From Jeongeupia chitinilytica (lineage in GTDB: Bacteria > Pseudomonadota > Gammaproteobacteria > Burkholderiales > Chitinibacteraceae), in the NCBI RefSeq assembly GCF_014652315.1, contig NZ_BMYO01000002.1, forward strand, positions 124,001 to 188,000: DNA of 64,000 nucleotides. Direction: 5' to 3'. Position 1 is the stretch's first letter. Each line of letters opens with the position of its first letter. Positions 52,717 to 61,340 of this stretch are shown one piece after another. The notes beneath the pieces are model-generated. The model made no database searches and was not told where the DNA came from. It saw nothing but the letters and a program-made list of their open reading frames with translations. The position numbers and the translations under genes are program-made.

Positions 52717-54030
52717 ATGAACGCCGTCCTGATTTCCGTGATGCTGATGTTGCTGCTCTCGCTGGCGAGGGTGAACGTTGTCGTCAGTATCCTGCTTGCC
52801 GTCGTGACCGCGGGCTGGGTCGCCCACATGCCGCTGGCCGACACGCTGACGGCATTCGGTTCCGGCCTCGGCAACGGCGCGAGCGTCGCATTGTCGTACG
52901 GCCTGCTCGGCGCCTTCGCGCTGGCACTGGCCGAGTCGGGGCTGCCGCACGCGATGGCCGATGGCCTGGCGCGCATGGCCGAGCGCGGTACGCGCGGCAG
53001 TGCAATCAAGTGGGGCATCATCGGTGCTCTGCTGCTGCTGGCAATCGCGTCGCAGAACATCCTGCCGATCCACATCGCCTTCATTCCGCTGGTCGTGCCG
53101 CCGCTGCTGTATACGCTCGGCCAGTTCAAGGTCGACCGCCGGCTGATCGCCTGCGTGATCACCTTCGGTCTGGTCACACCGTACATGTTCTGGCCGGTCG
53201 GTTTCGGCCACATCTTCCTGAACCAGATCCTGCTGGGCAACATCGCCAAGGCCGGTCTCGACGCCAGTCACGTCGACGTGATGCACGCGATGCTGATTCC
53301 GGCGATCGGCATGCTGTTCGGCCTGCTGATCGCGGTGTTCTTCAGCTACCGCAAGCCGCGCGATTACGATCTGGATGCACTGGCGACGGTCGAGCGCGAA
53401 GGCGGGCGTTACACGAAACGGTCGCTGATCGTTGCCGTGGTTGCGATGGTCGCGACGTTTGCAGTCCAGCTTGCGGCCGACTCGATGATCCTCGGTGCGC
53501 TGGCCGGCTTCATCGTGTGCGTGCTTGGCGGCGCGGTGTCGTTCAAGCAGTCGGACAGCCTGTTCCAGGAAGGCATGAAGATGATGGCCGGCATCGGCCT
53601 GATCATGATCGCCGCCAACGGCTTTGCCGCGGTGCTGCAGGCCACCGGCCACGTCGACACGCTGGTCAAGGGCTCGATGGCGCTGATTGGCGAGAACAGG
53701 CCGCTGGCCGCCTTCCTGATGCTGCTGGTCGGCCTGATCGTGACCCTGGGCATCGGCTCGTCGTTTTCGACCGTGCCGATCATCGCCACGATCTACGTGC
53801 CGCTGTGCATTCACCTGGGGTTCTCGGCCACGGCGATCGTGGCGATGATCGGCACCGCCGGTGCACTCGGCGATGCGGGCAGCCCGGCGGCCGATTCGAC
53901 GCTGGGGCCGACGTCGGGTCTCAACGTCGACGGCCAGCACGACCACATGTGGGACACCGTGGTGCCGACCTTCCTGCATTACAACCTGCCGCTGCTGGCC
54001 TTCGGCTGGGTGGCGGTGATGGTGCTCTGA
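52717..54030 (+). CDS. Na+/H+ antiporter family protein (NhaC/GntP-like)
   Basis: 437 residues, eleven or more hydrophobic helices. Contains SQNILPIHIAFIPLVVPPLLY, FWPVGFGHIFLNQILLGNIAKAG and the conserved GTAGALGDAGSPAADSTLGPTSGLNVDGQHDHMWDTVVPTF of the Na+/H+-antiporter-family group also known from Haemophilus and Neisseria. Inner-membrane cation or organic-anion exchange; substrate not certain. It sits between yejA and the convergent GbsR-like gene. Confidence 0.88.
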   Translation: MNAVLISVMLMLLLSLARVNVVVSILLAVVTAGWVAHMPLADTLTAFGSGLGNGASVALSYGLLGAFALALAESGLPHAMADGLARMAERGTRGSAIKWGIIGALLLLAIASQNILPIHIAFIPLVVPPLLYTLGQFKVDRRLIACVITFGLVTPYMFWPVGFGHIFLNQILLGNIAKAGLDASHVDVMHAMLIPAIGMLFGLLIAVFFSYRKPRDYDLDALATVEREGGRYTKRSLIVAVVAMVATFAVQLAADSMILGALAGFIVCVLGGAVSFKQSDSLFQEGMKMMAGIGLIMIAANGFAAVLQATGHVDTLVKGSMALIGENRPLAAFLMLLVGLIVTLGIGSSFSTVPIIATIYVPLCIHLGFSATAIVAMIGTAGALGDAGSPAADSTLGPTSGLNVDGQHDHMWDTVVPTFLHYNLPLLAFGWVAVMVL

Positions 54031-54159
54031 CGCAGAAGCGGATGCCGGCACGAAGGTGGCCGGTCAAGGAAGCCCTCTGCGCCGAGCAGCGGAATGCGTT
54101 GCGCCTTCACGTCGTTTGCGCCTCATGGATACCGTGAACGGAACCGGAACTGCGGCTTT

Positions 54160-54687
54160 TCAGTCGGCGTCGCGGCCCAGCAGCTTCTGCACTTTTGCGC
54201 CCATCTTCAGGATCTTCATCAGCGTTTCGGGTGGCAGGCGTTCCATCTCCTTCATCCACGCGGTCAGCGTTTCCATGAAGTCGAGCACATCCTGCATGCG
54301 CTGCAGCGCGGCTTCGTCGTCGGCCTCGCCCTGCTCCATCACGCATTCGCGCAGCACGGTCAGCGTCGGGTCGAACTCGCGCCGCTTGCGTTCGTCGACG
54401 ATGGTCCGGAACAGCTGCCAGACGTCCTTGCTGGTGTCGAAGTGGTCGCGCCGGTCACCCAGCACATGCACCACCTTGATCAGCCCCCAGCCCTGCAGCT
54501 CTTTCAGGCTGTTGCTGACGTTGGAGCGGGCGATCACCAGCGTTTCGGCGATGTCCTCGGCGTTGAGCGGTGCATCGGCGATGAAGAGCAGCGCATGGAT
54601 TTGCGAGATGGTGCGGTTGACGCCCCAGCGCGTGCCCATTTCGCCCCAGTGGAGGATGAATTTCTGCTTGACCGGCGTGAGTGTCAT
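54160..54687 (-). CDS. GbsR/MarR-type transcriptional regulator
   Basis: 175 residues. Starts with LTPVKQKFILHWGEMGTRWGVNRTISQIHALLFIADAPLNAEDIAETLVIARSNVSNSLKELQGWGLIKVVHVLGDRRDHFDT, the GbsR group pattern. GbsR of Bacillus represses choline/glycine-betaine genes and senses choline, but none of those genes is nearby. A 44-bp inverted repeat sits 5 bp before its start and is the likely operator. Confidence 0.9.
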   Translation of the reverse strand: MTLTPVKQKFILHWGEMGTRWGVNRTISQIHALLFIADAPLNAEDIAETLVIARSNVSNSLKELQGWGLIKVVHVLGDRRDHFDTSKDVWQLFRTIVDERKRREFDPTLTVLRECVMEQGEADDEAALQRMQDVLDFMETLTAWMKEMERLPPETLMKILKMGAKVQKLLGRDAD

Positions 54688-54692
54688 GATCT

Positions 54693-54736
54693 GTTTGTTC
54701 GGTAATTTCTGTTGATTAAGAAATTAGTGAACAAAC
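54693..54736. promoter_or_regulatory. 44-bp inverted repeat, probable GbsR operator
   Basis: Left arm GTTTGTTC-GG-TAATTTCT, 8-base spacer, right arm AGAAATTA-GT-GAACAAAC: 16 of 18 arm bases pair, the two mismatches being the linker dinucleotide. The TTTGTTC...GAACAAA units resemble GbsR/OpcR boxes. It lies 5 to 49 bp before the regulator gene, over its promoter or leader. Confidence 0.75.
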
Positions 54737-54754
54737 GGACGAAGCGCAAGCTTC

Positions 54755-55000
54755 TCAGTTGATCCGGGCCTGCTGTGTTGCGGTGTCGTAACGGCACTGC
54801 ACGGCCTGCGCGCCGGCGAGCTTGGGGTAGGCGGTGACGGCGAGCGCCGTTGCCGACAGCGTGTAGACCGACTCGACGCGCACTTCGGTGTTCGTTCTGG
54901 CTGCAACGAGCGCGGCGCAAGCCTGGCGGGCTTCGTCGGCGTGCGGCACCGAGGCGCAGGCGCTCAGGCCCAGAACGGAAAGCAGGATGGTCAGGCGCAT
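54755..55000 (-). CDS. Small predicted lipoprotein
   Basis: 81 residues. Signal peptide MRLTILLSVLGLSAC with a lipobox (LSAC, Cys15) followed by a short soluble domain with two further Cys (RQACAAL, AVQCRYD). Not recognised beyond being a lipoprotein; size and pattern are common to small outer-membrane or periplasmic lipoproteins. It lies just upstream of the GbsR-like gene on the same strand and divergent from yejB. Confidence 0.75.
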   Translation of the reverse strand: MRLTILLSVLGLSACASVPHADEARQACAALVAARTNTEVRVESVYTLSATALAVTAYPKLAGAQAVQCRYDTATQQARIN

Positions 55001-55097
55001 CGGGTTTCCACGGCAACGGTCGGGGCCGCCATTATCGCGGCAGCCTTCGGCGTTGCGCCAGCCGTGCTAAGGTGGGACAAACCCACGGACTGCGCCC

Positions 55098-56159
55098 ATG
55101 CCGCTCTATCTCGCCAAACGCCTGTTGCTGATGCTGCCGACGCTGTTCGGCATTCTGGTGGTGACGTTCGCGGTGATCCAGTTCGTTCCCGGTGGTCCGG
55201 CCGACGAGCTGATCCAGCAACTGAAGGGGACGTCGTCGTTTGCCGAGGCGAGCGGCGGCGGCGGCGGTGGCGCAGCCGCGCGGCTTGGCCATCGCGGGCT
55301 GGACGCGCAGCAACTGGCTGAAATCCGCGCGCTGTACGGCTTCGACAAACCCGTCACCGAACGCTTCTGGCTGATGATCAAGCAGTACCTGCATTTCGAT
55401 CTGGGCCAGAGCTATTTTCACCACGAAGACGTGTGGACACTGATCAAGTCCAAGCTGCCGGTGTCGGCCAGCCTTGGCGTGTGGAGTTTTCTCATCGTTT
55501 ACGCAGTGTCGCTGCCGCTCGGCGTGGCGAAGGCCATGCGCCACGGCAGCCGTTTCGACTGGCTGACGACACTGGTGCTGATGGTCGGCTATGCGATTCC
55601 CGGCTTCGTGCTCGGCGTGCTGCTGCTGGTGCTGTTTGGTGGTGGCAGTTTCTGGCAGCTGTTCCCGCTGCGCGGACTGACCTCGGACGGCTGGGAGAGC
55701 CTGTCGCTGCTGGGCAAGGTCACCGATTACCTGTGGCATCTGGTGTTGCCGATCGCGGCGATGGTCGTCGGCAGCTTCGCATCGGTGACGCTGCTGACCA
55801 AGAACAGCCTGCTGGAGGAAATCCGCCGCCAGTACGTGCTGACCGCCCGTGCCAAGGGGCTGTCGGAGCGGCGCGTGCTGTGGGGGCACGTGTTCCGCAA
55901 TGCGATGATTCCGATCGTCACCGGCTTTCCGGCCGCCTTCGTCGGCGCGTTCTTCACCGGCAGCCTGCTGATCGAGACGCTGTTCTCGCTCGATGGGCTT
56001 GGTCTGCTGTCGTACGAATCGGTGATCCGGCGCGATTACCCGGTGGTGATGGGCGCGCTATATCTGTTTTCGCTGATCGGTCTGCTGACCAAACTGCTGT
56101 CCGACCTCTGCTACGTGCTGGTCGACCCGCGGCTGCGCTTCGAGAGCGCTGCCGCATGA
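55098..56159 (+). CDS. yejB: Peptide ABC transporter permease YejB
   Basis: 353 residues, six or so membrane helices of the DppB/OppB fold: LAKRLLLMLPTLFGILVVTFAVIQFVPGGPADELIQQLKG at the N-terminus, the EAA-loop TAKGL-like LTARAKGLSERRVLWGHVFRNAMIPIVTG. The longer extracytoplasmic loop with a Gly/Ala run (SGGGGGGAA) is as in YejB. Inner-membrane channel half. Coupled to yejE by ATGA overlap. Confidence 0.94.
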   Translation: MPLYLAKRLLLMLPTLFGILVVTFAVIQFVPGGPADELIQQLKGTSSFAEASGGGGGGAAARLGHRGLDAQQLAEIRALYGFDKPVTERFWLMIKQYLHFDLGQSYFHHEDVWTLIKSKLPVSASLGVWSFLIVYAVSLPLGVAKAMRHGSRFDWLTTLVLMVGYAIPGFVLGVLLLVLFGGGSFWQLFPLRGLTSDGWESLSLLGKVTDYLWHLVLPIAAMVVGSFASVTLLTKNSLLEEIRRQYVLTARAKGLSERRVLWGHVFRNAMIPIVTGFPAAFVGAFFTGSLLIETLFSLDGLGLLSYESVIRRDYPVVMGALYLFSLIGLLTKLLSDLCYVLVDPRLRFESAAA

Positions 56160-57241
56160 AGCCCATCCTCGAGCCGGCGCTCGAAGGCGTAATGACGGCA
56201 CCCACCGTGACCGACAGCGTTCCGTTGTCGCCGTGGCGTCGCGCCTGGCGGCGCTTTCGCGCCCAGCGGCTGGGATTCTGCAGCCTGCTGATCCTGAGCA
56301 CGCTGTTTGTGCTCAGCCTCGGCGCGGAGTTGCTGTCGAACGACAAACCGCTGGTCGTGCGTTACCACGATGCGTGGTACTTCCCGCTGGTGCAGTCCTA
56401 CCCGGAAACCGCTTTCGGCGGCGACTTCCCGACGCCGGCCGATTACCTCGACCCTTACATCCGGGACCGTTTGAGCAGCGCTGGCAACTGGGCGCTGTTT
56501 GCACCCAACCCTTATGCGGCCAACACGATCAATTACTTCGCGCCCAGTCCGAATCCTGCACCGCCGTCGCGGGCCAACTGGCTGGGCACCGACGACCGCG
56601 GGCGCGACGTCCTGGCCCGGCTGCTCTACGGCTTCCGGATCTCGTTGTTGTTCGGTCTGGCGCTGACCGTGGTTGGGTGTGCGCTGGGCATCGTTGCCGG
56701 CGCCATCCAGGGTTATTTTGCCGGCCGGATCGACCTTGTCGGGCAGCGGCTGATCGAGGTCTGGAGCTCGATGCCGGAGCTTTACCTGCTGCTGATCTTT
56801 GCCTCGATGTTCGAACCCAGCCTGTTGATCCTGCTGGTACTGCTGTCGGTGTTCGGCTGGATGGGGCTGGCCGACTATGTCCGTGCCGAGTTCCTGCGCA
56901 ACCGCAACCTCGAATACGTGCTGGCGGCAAGGGCACTTGGTCTGACCGACTGGCAGATCATCTGGCGCCATTTGCTGCCGAACTCGCTGACCGCCGTGAT
57001 CGCCTTTTTGCCATTCCGGATGTCGGGGGCGGTGCTGGCGCTGACGAGCTTCGACTTCCTCGGTCTTGGCGTTCCGGCATCCACGCCGTCGCTGGGCGAG
57101 CTGCTGGCGCAGGGCAAGGCCAACCTCGACGCGTGGTGGATTTCGCTGCCGACGTTTGCGGTGCTGGTCGGCATGCTGTTGCTGCTGGTGTTCATCGGCG
57201 AGGCGCTTCGGGCCGCACTCGACCCGCGCGCCGACGCATGA
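56156..57241 (+). CDS. yejE: Peptide ABC transporter permease YejE
   Basis: 361 residues. N-terminal cytoplasmic tail (PLSPWRRAWRRFRAQRLGF) then DppC-type helices; ANWLGTDDRGRDVLARLLYGFRISLLFGL and the EAA loop VLAARALGLTDWQIIWRHLLPNSLT are diagnostic. A periplasmic loop of about 80 residues after helix 1 (YHDAWYFPLVQSYPETAFGGDFPTP) is typical of YejE. Starts within the yejB stop and ends at a bidirectional terminator, so yejF is not in this transcript. Confidence 0.94.
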   Translation: MKPILEPALEGVMTAPTVTDSVPLSPWRRAWRRFRAQRLGFCSLLILSTLFVLSLGAELLSNDKPLVVRYHDAWYFPLVQSYPETAFGGDFPTPADYLDPYIRDRLSSAGNWALFAPNPYAANTINYFAPSPNPAPPSRANWLGTDDRGRDVLARLLYGFRISLLFGLALTVVGCALGIVAGAIQGYFAGRIDLVGQRLIEVWSSMPELYLLLIFASMFEPSLLILLVLLSVFGWMGLADYVRAEFLRNRNLEYVLAARALGLTDWQIIWRHLLPNSLTAVIAFLPFRMSGAVLALTSFDFLGLGVPASTPSLGELLAQGKANLDAWWISLPTFAVLVGMLLLLVFIGEALRAALDPRADA

Positions 57242-57269
57242 AAAAACCGGCCAGTGGCCGGTCTTTTCA
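57241..57269. terminator. Bidirectional terminator between yejE and the DUF2502 gene
   Basis: AAAAAACCGGCCA-G-TGGCCGGTCTTTT. The A run on the left and T run on the right allow termination on both strands. Confidence 0.88.
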
Positions 57270-57289
57270 TGCGTCCTGATGTATTCCGG

Positions 57290-57670
57290 TCAGCAGTTGC
57301 CTTTCTTGGCCTGCCCCGGCGGGCAGTGGTAGCCGCCCCGATCGTCGTCGTCATGGTCGTAATGCTTGTGCTTGCCGTCGTGCTTGCCGTTCTTCTTCCA
57401 CCACTGCTCGTCGCGGTAGCGGCCGCCATCCCAGTAATAGCCCCGCGGGTTGCGGTAGCCGTACTTGGGGTGATACTGCGGATGTGCGTTCCACCAGGCA
57501 GGATCGCGGTAGCGGCCGTCGTACCAGTAATAACCGCGATCATCGCGGTCGCCGATGTAGACCGAAACGCCCGGGACCGAAATGCCGATGCTGACGTCGG
57601 CCGCGCGGGCAACGAGTGGCGCAGCGAGCGGCAGCGCAGCAAGCAGTCCGGTAATGAGCAGTTTTTTCAC
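57290..57670 (-). CDS. DUF2502 (YpeC-like) periplasmic protein
   Basis: 126 residues. Signal peptide to about residue 24 (LAALPLAAPLVARAA), then two copies of a short aromatic repeat: RGYYWYDGRYRDPAWWNAH and RGYYWDGGRYRDEQWWKKN, the DUF2502 signature. The tail is rich in His, Lys and Asp (KHDGKHKHYDHDDDD) and may bind metal, ending with two Cys. Function unknown; exported to the periplasm. Confidence 0.85.
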   Translation of the reverse strand: MKKLLITGLLAALPLAAPLVARAADVSIGISVPGVSVYIGDRDDRGYYWYDGRYRDPAWWNAHPQYHPKYGYRNPRGYYWDGGRYRDEQWWKKNGKHDGKHKHYDHDDDDRGGYHCPPGQAKKGNC

Positions 57671-57749
57671 GGGTCCGTTCCATGCAATCGTAATGAATGC
57701 AGTCTAGCAACCGGGCAGCGAAGGCGCTGTGTACTGCTTCACACCCCGG

Positions 57750-59474
57750 CTAGTGGTCCAGCTTCAGACCGACGCGGGTGATCCGGCCACGCTCGAGCTC
57801 CCGCACGATCAGGGTGACAGTGCCGAACGTGATCCGGTCACCAACCACGGCGGGCCGGTGCAGCCGGTTGCGGATCAGCGTCGCCACGTCGAACTCGGCC
57901 TCACCGGCGGCCACCGGGAAGTCGTACAGCTCGGCCAGTGCGGTGAGCGGTGCATCGCCATCGAGTACGAAATCGCCGAAGAAGCTGCGCTCGTAGGCCA
58001 TGCGCGCGTTCTGTGCTTCACCGTACCAGCGGCCGAGCTCGGGCAGGGCATCCTCGGTGGCGGCCAGCACGATCAGGTCGCCGGCACGCAGTCGTTCCGC
58101 CTGCCGCGGCAGCGTCAGCCGGACGCCGCGCAGCACGGCCAGCGGCTTCACGCGGCCGTGCTCGAGGTGGGGCGCGGCATGGGCGACGCTGTGTTCGCCG
58201 GGTGCATCCGCAACGATCCGGTACTGGACGATCTGCCAGTCCGCGCGGCCGGGCTGGCGCAGGCCGTGGCGAGCCAGCGGCTCGGGATAATCGGGTACTT
58301 CGACCTTGCAGCGTTTGGCCATCCACGGCACCAGCGTGCCCTGGATCAGCAGCGAAGCGAGCACGACGGCGAAGGCGATGTCGAACAGCGCTACTGCGCC
58401 GCTGACGCCGGCCATGATCGGAAACGTGGCGAGCACGATGGGCACGGCGCCCCGCAGGCCGACCCAGCTGACGAAGACGATTTCCCGCCGGCTGAACTTG
58501 AGCGGCACCAGACACAGTGCAACGGCAATCGGCCGGGCGATGAACATCAGGAAGGCCGCGAATGCCAGACTGGGGGCGATTTCCGGCAGCAAGCGGCTTG
58601 GCGTCACCAGCAGCCCCAGCAGCAGGAACATGCCGGCCTGTGCCAGCCAAGCCAGCCCGTCCATCATGCCGCGCACGCTCTCGCTGGCCGGCAGCGGCCG
58701 GTTGCCGATGACGAGACCGGCAAGGTAGATCGCCAGAAAGCCGCTGCCGCCGGCGCTGTTCACCGCCGCAAAAATCATCAGCCCGCCACCGAGGATCAGT
58801 AGCGGATACAGGCTTTCGGCGAGCGTGAAGCGGGCCGCTGCACGCGAGAGCAGCCAGCCGCCGGCCAGGCCGCCGACTGCGCCGAACCCGAACTGGCGCA
58901 GGAATTCGCCCAGCATGCTCAGTGCGCCGGGCTGGCTGGCGCCGGTCATCACGCTCAGCAGGGTGATGACGAGAAAGATGGCCATCGGATCGTTGGCGCC
59001 CGATTCGATTTCCAGCGTTGCGCCTACGCGCTCGTTCAAACGCACGCCGCCGTAGCGCAACTGGGCGAAGACGGCCGCGGCGTCGGTCGAGCCGACGATG
59101 GCGCCGAGCAGCATCGCGTGCAGCCACGGCAGCCCCAGTAGCCATGCCGCGAATGCGCCGGCCAGTCCGGCCGACACGACCACGCCGACGGTTGCCAGTG
59201 ACAGTGCCGGCTTGAGCGCCACGCGGAAGCTCTGGATGCGTGTCTGCAGGCCGCCGGCGAGCAGAATGACCGCGAGTGCGACGTTGCCGACGCCGAAAGC
59301 CAGCGGGTAGTTGCTGAACTGGATCTGGCCCGGGCCGCTATCGCCGGCAAGCATGCCGACGCCGAGAAACACCAGCAGCAGGGGTAGCCCCAGACGGGCG
59401 GTGATGGTGCTCGACAAGGTGGCGAGCAGCAAGAGAAAGCTGCCCAGCAGCAGCCAGTAATTGAGTTGTCCCAT
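57750..59474 (-). CDS. cvrA: K+/H+ antiporter of CPA1 family (NhaP2/CvrA)
   Basis: 574 residues, matching CvrA/NhaP2 (about 578). Twelve or so helices with the CPA1 motifs LLGAIVGSTDAAAVFAQLR and ERVGATLEIESGANDPMAIFL, followed by a cytoplasmic RCK_C (TrkA-C) domain (near 400-480) and a C-terminal CorC/HlyC-type domain. Exports K+ in exchange for H+, for volume control. ATG 59474 (MGQLNYWLLL) is chosen; the longer ORF to 60161 is antisense to yejF and not real. Confidence 0.93.
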   Translation of the reverse strand: MGQLNYWLLLGSFLLLLATLSSTITARLGLPLLLVFLGVGMLAGDSGPGQIQFSNYPLAFGVGNVALAVILLAGGLQTRIQSFRVALKPALSLATVGVVVSAGLAGAFAAWLLGLPWLHAMLLGAIVGSTDAAAVFAQLRYGGVRLNERVGATLEIESGANDPMAIFLVITLLSVMTGASQPGALSMLGEFLRQFGFGAVGGLAGGWLLSRAAARFTLAESLYPLLILGGGLMIFAAVNSAGGSGFLAIYLAGLVIGNRPLPASESVRGMMDGLAWLAQAGMFLLLGLLVTPSRLLPEIAPSLAFAAFLMFIARPIAVALCLVPLKFSRREIVFVSWVGLRGAVPIVLATFPIMAGVSGAVALFDIAFAVVLASLLIQGTLVPWMAKRCKVEVPDYPEPLARHGLRQPGRADWQIVQYRIVADAPGEHSVAHAAPHLEHGRVKPLAVLRGVRLTLPRQAERLRAGDLIVLAATEDALPELGRWYGEAQNARMAYERSFFGDFVLDGDAPLTALAELYDFPVAAGEAEFDVATLIRNRLHRPAVVGDRITFGTVTLIVRELERGRITRVGLKLDH

Positions 59475-59605
59475 CGAAAACCAGAAAAGCGGGCGGCATG
59501 AAAGTTCCCCGGTGCTTGTTGCGCCGCACACCGGCGGTCGGTACCGGTCGGCACTGACGCCGCGCGACGCTGCGGGGATGACGATTTGTAACATAAGATG
59601 GTCGC

Positions 59606-61213
59606 ATGATGCCGCAAACCCGTCCTCCGCTTCTTGATGTGCATGCGCTCGGCGTGCGTTATCCCGGCGCCAGGTCGCCGGCGGTCGACTCCGTCGGGTT
59701 CTTCGTTGCCGCCGGCGAGACGCTGGCGATTGTCGGCGGTTCCGGCTCGGGCAAAAGCGTGACGGCCCGCGCGCTGATGCGCCTCGATCCCGATGCCGAA
59801 TACGGCGGCGAAATCCGTTTCGACGGCGACGACGTGCTGGCGATGCCGCCACGCCGGCTGCGCGCCTTGCGCGGTGGCGGTATCGGCATGGTCTTCCAGG
59901 AGCCGCTGTCGGCCCTGAATCCGGTGATGAGCGTCGGTGCCCAGCTGGCCGAGGCGCTGGCGCTGCACTGCGGCTTGTCCGGCCGGGCCGCACAGGCCGA
60001 AATGGCCGGATTGTTGCAGCGCGTCGGGCTCGACGAGGCAGACCGGATGCTGGCCAGCTTTCCGCACCAGCTGTCCGGTGGCCAGCGCCAGCGTGTGCTG
60101 ATCGCGATCGCCTTGGCCGGCAAACCGAAACTGCTCGTTGCCGACGAGCCGACGACGGCACTCGACGCGCACCTGCGCCGGCAAGTGCTGGTGCTGCTCA
60201 AGTCGCTGGCTACCGAGTCGGGAATGGGGTTGCTGCTGATTTCGCACGACCTGCCGCTGGTGCGGGATTTTGCCGACCGGGTTGCTGTGATGCATGACGG
60301 GCGCATCGTCGAAACCGGACCGACCGAACGGCTGTTCGCCGAACCGGCGCACGATTACACCCGGGCGCTGCTGGCGGCGCGCAGCGTCAGGCTGGCAGCG
60401 CCGCTCCCCGCGGTGGCGGCGACGCTGCTGCGCGCCCGTGGGCTGCACTGCCGTTACCGGCGTTCGCGCGGCTGGTTCCGCACGCCCGAGCATTTCGATG
60501 CGCTCCGGCCGACCGATTTCGAACTGGCGCGTGGCGAGACGCTGGGGGTTGTCGGTGCGTCCGGATCGGGCAAGACGACGCTGGGGCTGGCGGTATTGCG
60601 CCTTGTGCGCGAGGCGCGTGGCGAGATCGACTTCCGGTCCGGCGACGAGGCGGTGGCGTTTTCACGCCTGGCCGGCGAATCGCTGCGGCGCACGCGACGG
60701 CATCTGCAGGTGGTGCTGCAGGATCCGTTCGCTTCGCTGTCGCCCCGGCTCACCGTCGGCGAGATCGTCGGCGAGGGGCTGCGCGTCCATCAGCCCGATC
60801 TCGAGCCGGCCGAGCGGCGCCGGCGGGTGATCGCCGCGCTGGCCGAGGTCGGCCTCGCTGCCGACGTGGCGGACCGTTATCCGCATGCGTTCTCCGGCGG
60901 GCAGCGGCAGCGCATTGCGATTGCCAGAGCGCTGATCGTTGCACCGGACCTGCTGGTCCTCGACGAGCCGACATCGGCGCTCGATGCCCACATCGCGGTA
61001 CAGGTGCTCGGCCTGCTGGCCGAACTGCAGCGCCGTCACGGCATCAGCTATCTGCTGATCACGCACGACCTGGCCATTGTCCGTGCGCTTGCACACCGGG
61101 TGATGGTGCTCAAGTCGGGTGAAGTCGTCGAGCACGGCACCGTCGACGCCGTGTTTGCGGCACCGGCACATCCTTACACACGATCACTGATTTCGGCTGC
61201 GGCCCTGCCTTGA
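59606..61213 (+). CDS. yejF: Peptide ABC transporter ATPase YejF, two ABC domains
   Basis: 535 residues, the tandem-ATPase layout of YejF. Domain 1: Walker A GGSGSGKS (44-51), QEPLSALNPVMSVG, signature LSGGQRQRVLIAIAL, Walker B LLVADEPTTALD. Domain 2: Walker A GASGSGKT (near 316), FSGGQRQRIAIARAL, LLVLDEPTSALD. Powers YejABE peptide import. It is 2.4 kb past yejE, on the other side of the DUF2502 and cvrA genes, with its own start signals (two close ATGs at 59606 and 59609). Confidence 0.94.
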   Translation: MMPQTRPPLLDVHALGVRYPGARSPAVDSVGFFVAAGETLAIVGGSGSGKSVTARALMRLDPDAEYGGEIRFDGDDVLAMPPRRLRALRGGGIGMVFQEPLSALNPVMSVGAQLAEALALHCGLSGRAAQAEMAGLLQRVGLDEADRMLASFPHQLSGGQRQRVLIAIALAGKPKLLVADEPTTALDAHLRRQVLVLLKSLATESGMGLLLISHDLPLVRDFADRVAVMHDGRIVETGPTERLFAEPAHDYTRALLAARSVRLAAPLPAVAATLLRARGLHCRYRRSRGWFRTPEHFDALRPTDFELARGETLGVVGASGSGKTTLGLAVLRLVREARGEIDFRSGDEAVAFSRLAGESLRRTRRHLQVVLQDPFASLSPRLTVGEIVGEGLRVHQPDLEPAERRRRVIAALAEVGLAADVADRYPHAFSGGQRQRIAIARALIVAPDLLVLDEPTSALDAHIAVQVLGLLAELQRRHGISYLLITHDLAIVRALAHRVMVLKSGEVVEHGTVDAVFAAPAHPYTRSLISAAALP

Positions 61214-61340
61214 GTAGTAGTACGCAAGCCGACCGGCAGGTCGGCAGTGGTGGCTGGCGTTTACACCTATAAGGGTTTGGTAATATTTGTTGTAACATGC
61301 GCGTCATCTGGATAACCACAAGAAAATCAGGGGTATTGGG

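Noticed and set aside
50638..54051. 1137-codon minus-strand ORF opposite yejA and the antiporter
   Set aside because: Spans two genes and their intergenic gap in antisense; composition is typical of a shadow frame.
57750..60161. Extension of the CvrA frame to 803 codons
   Set aside because: The extra N-terminal part is arginine/serine-rich, antisense to yejF and lacks membrane helices; ATG 59474 gives the normal CvrA length.
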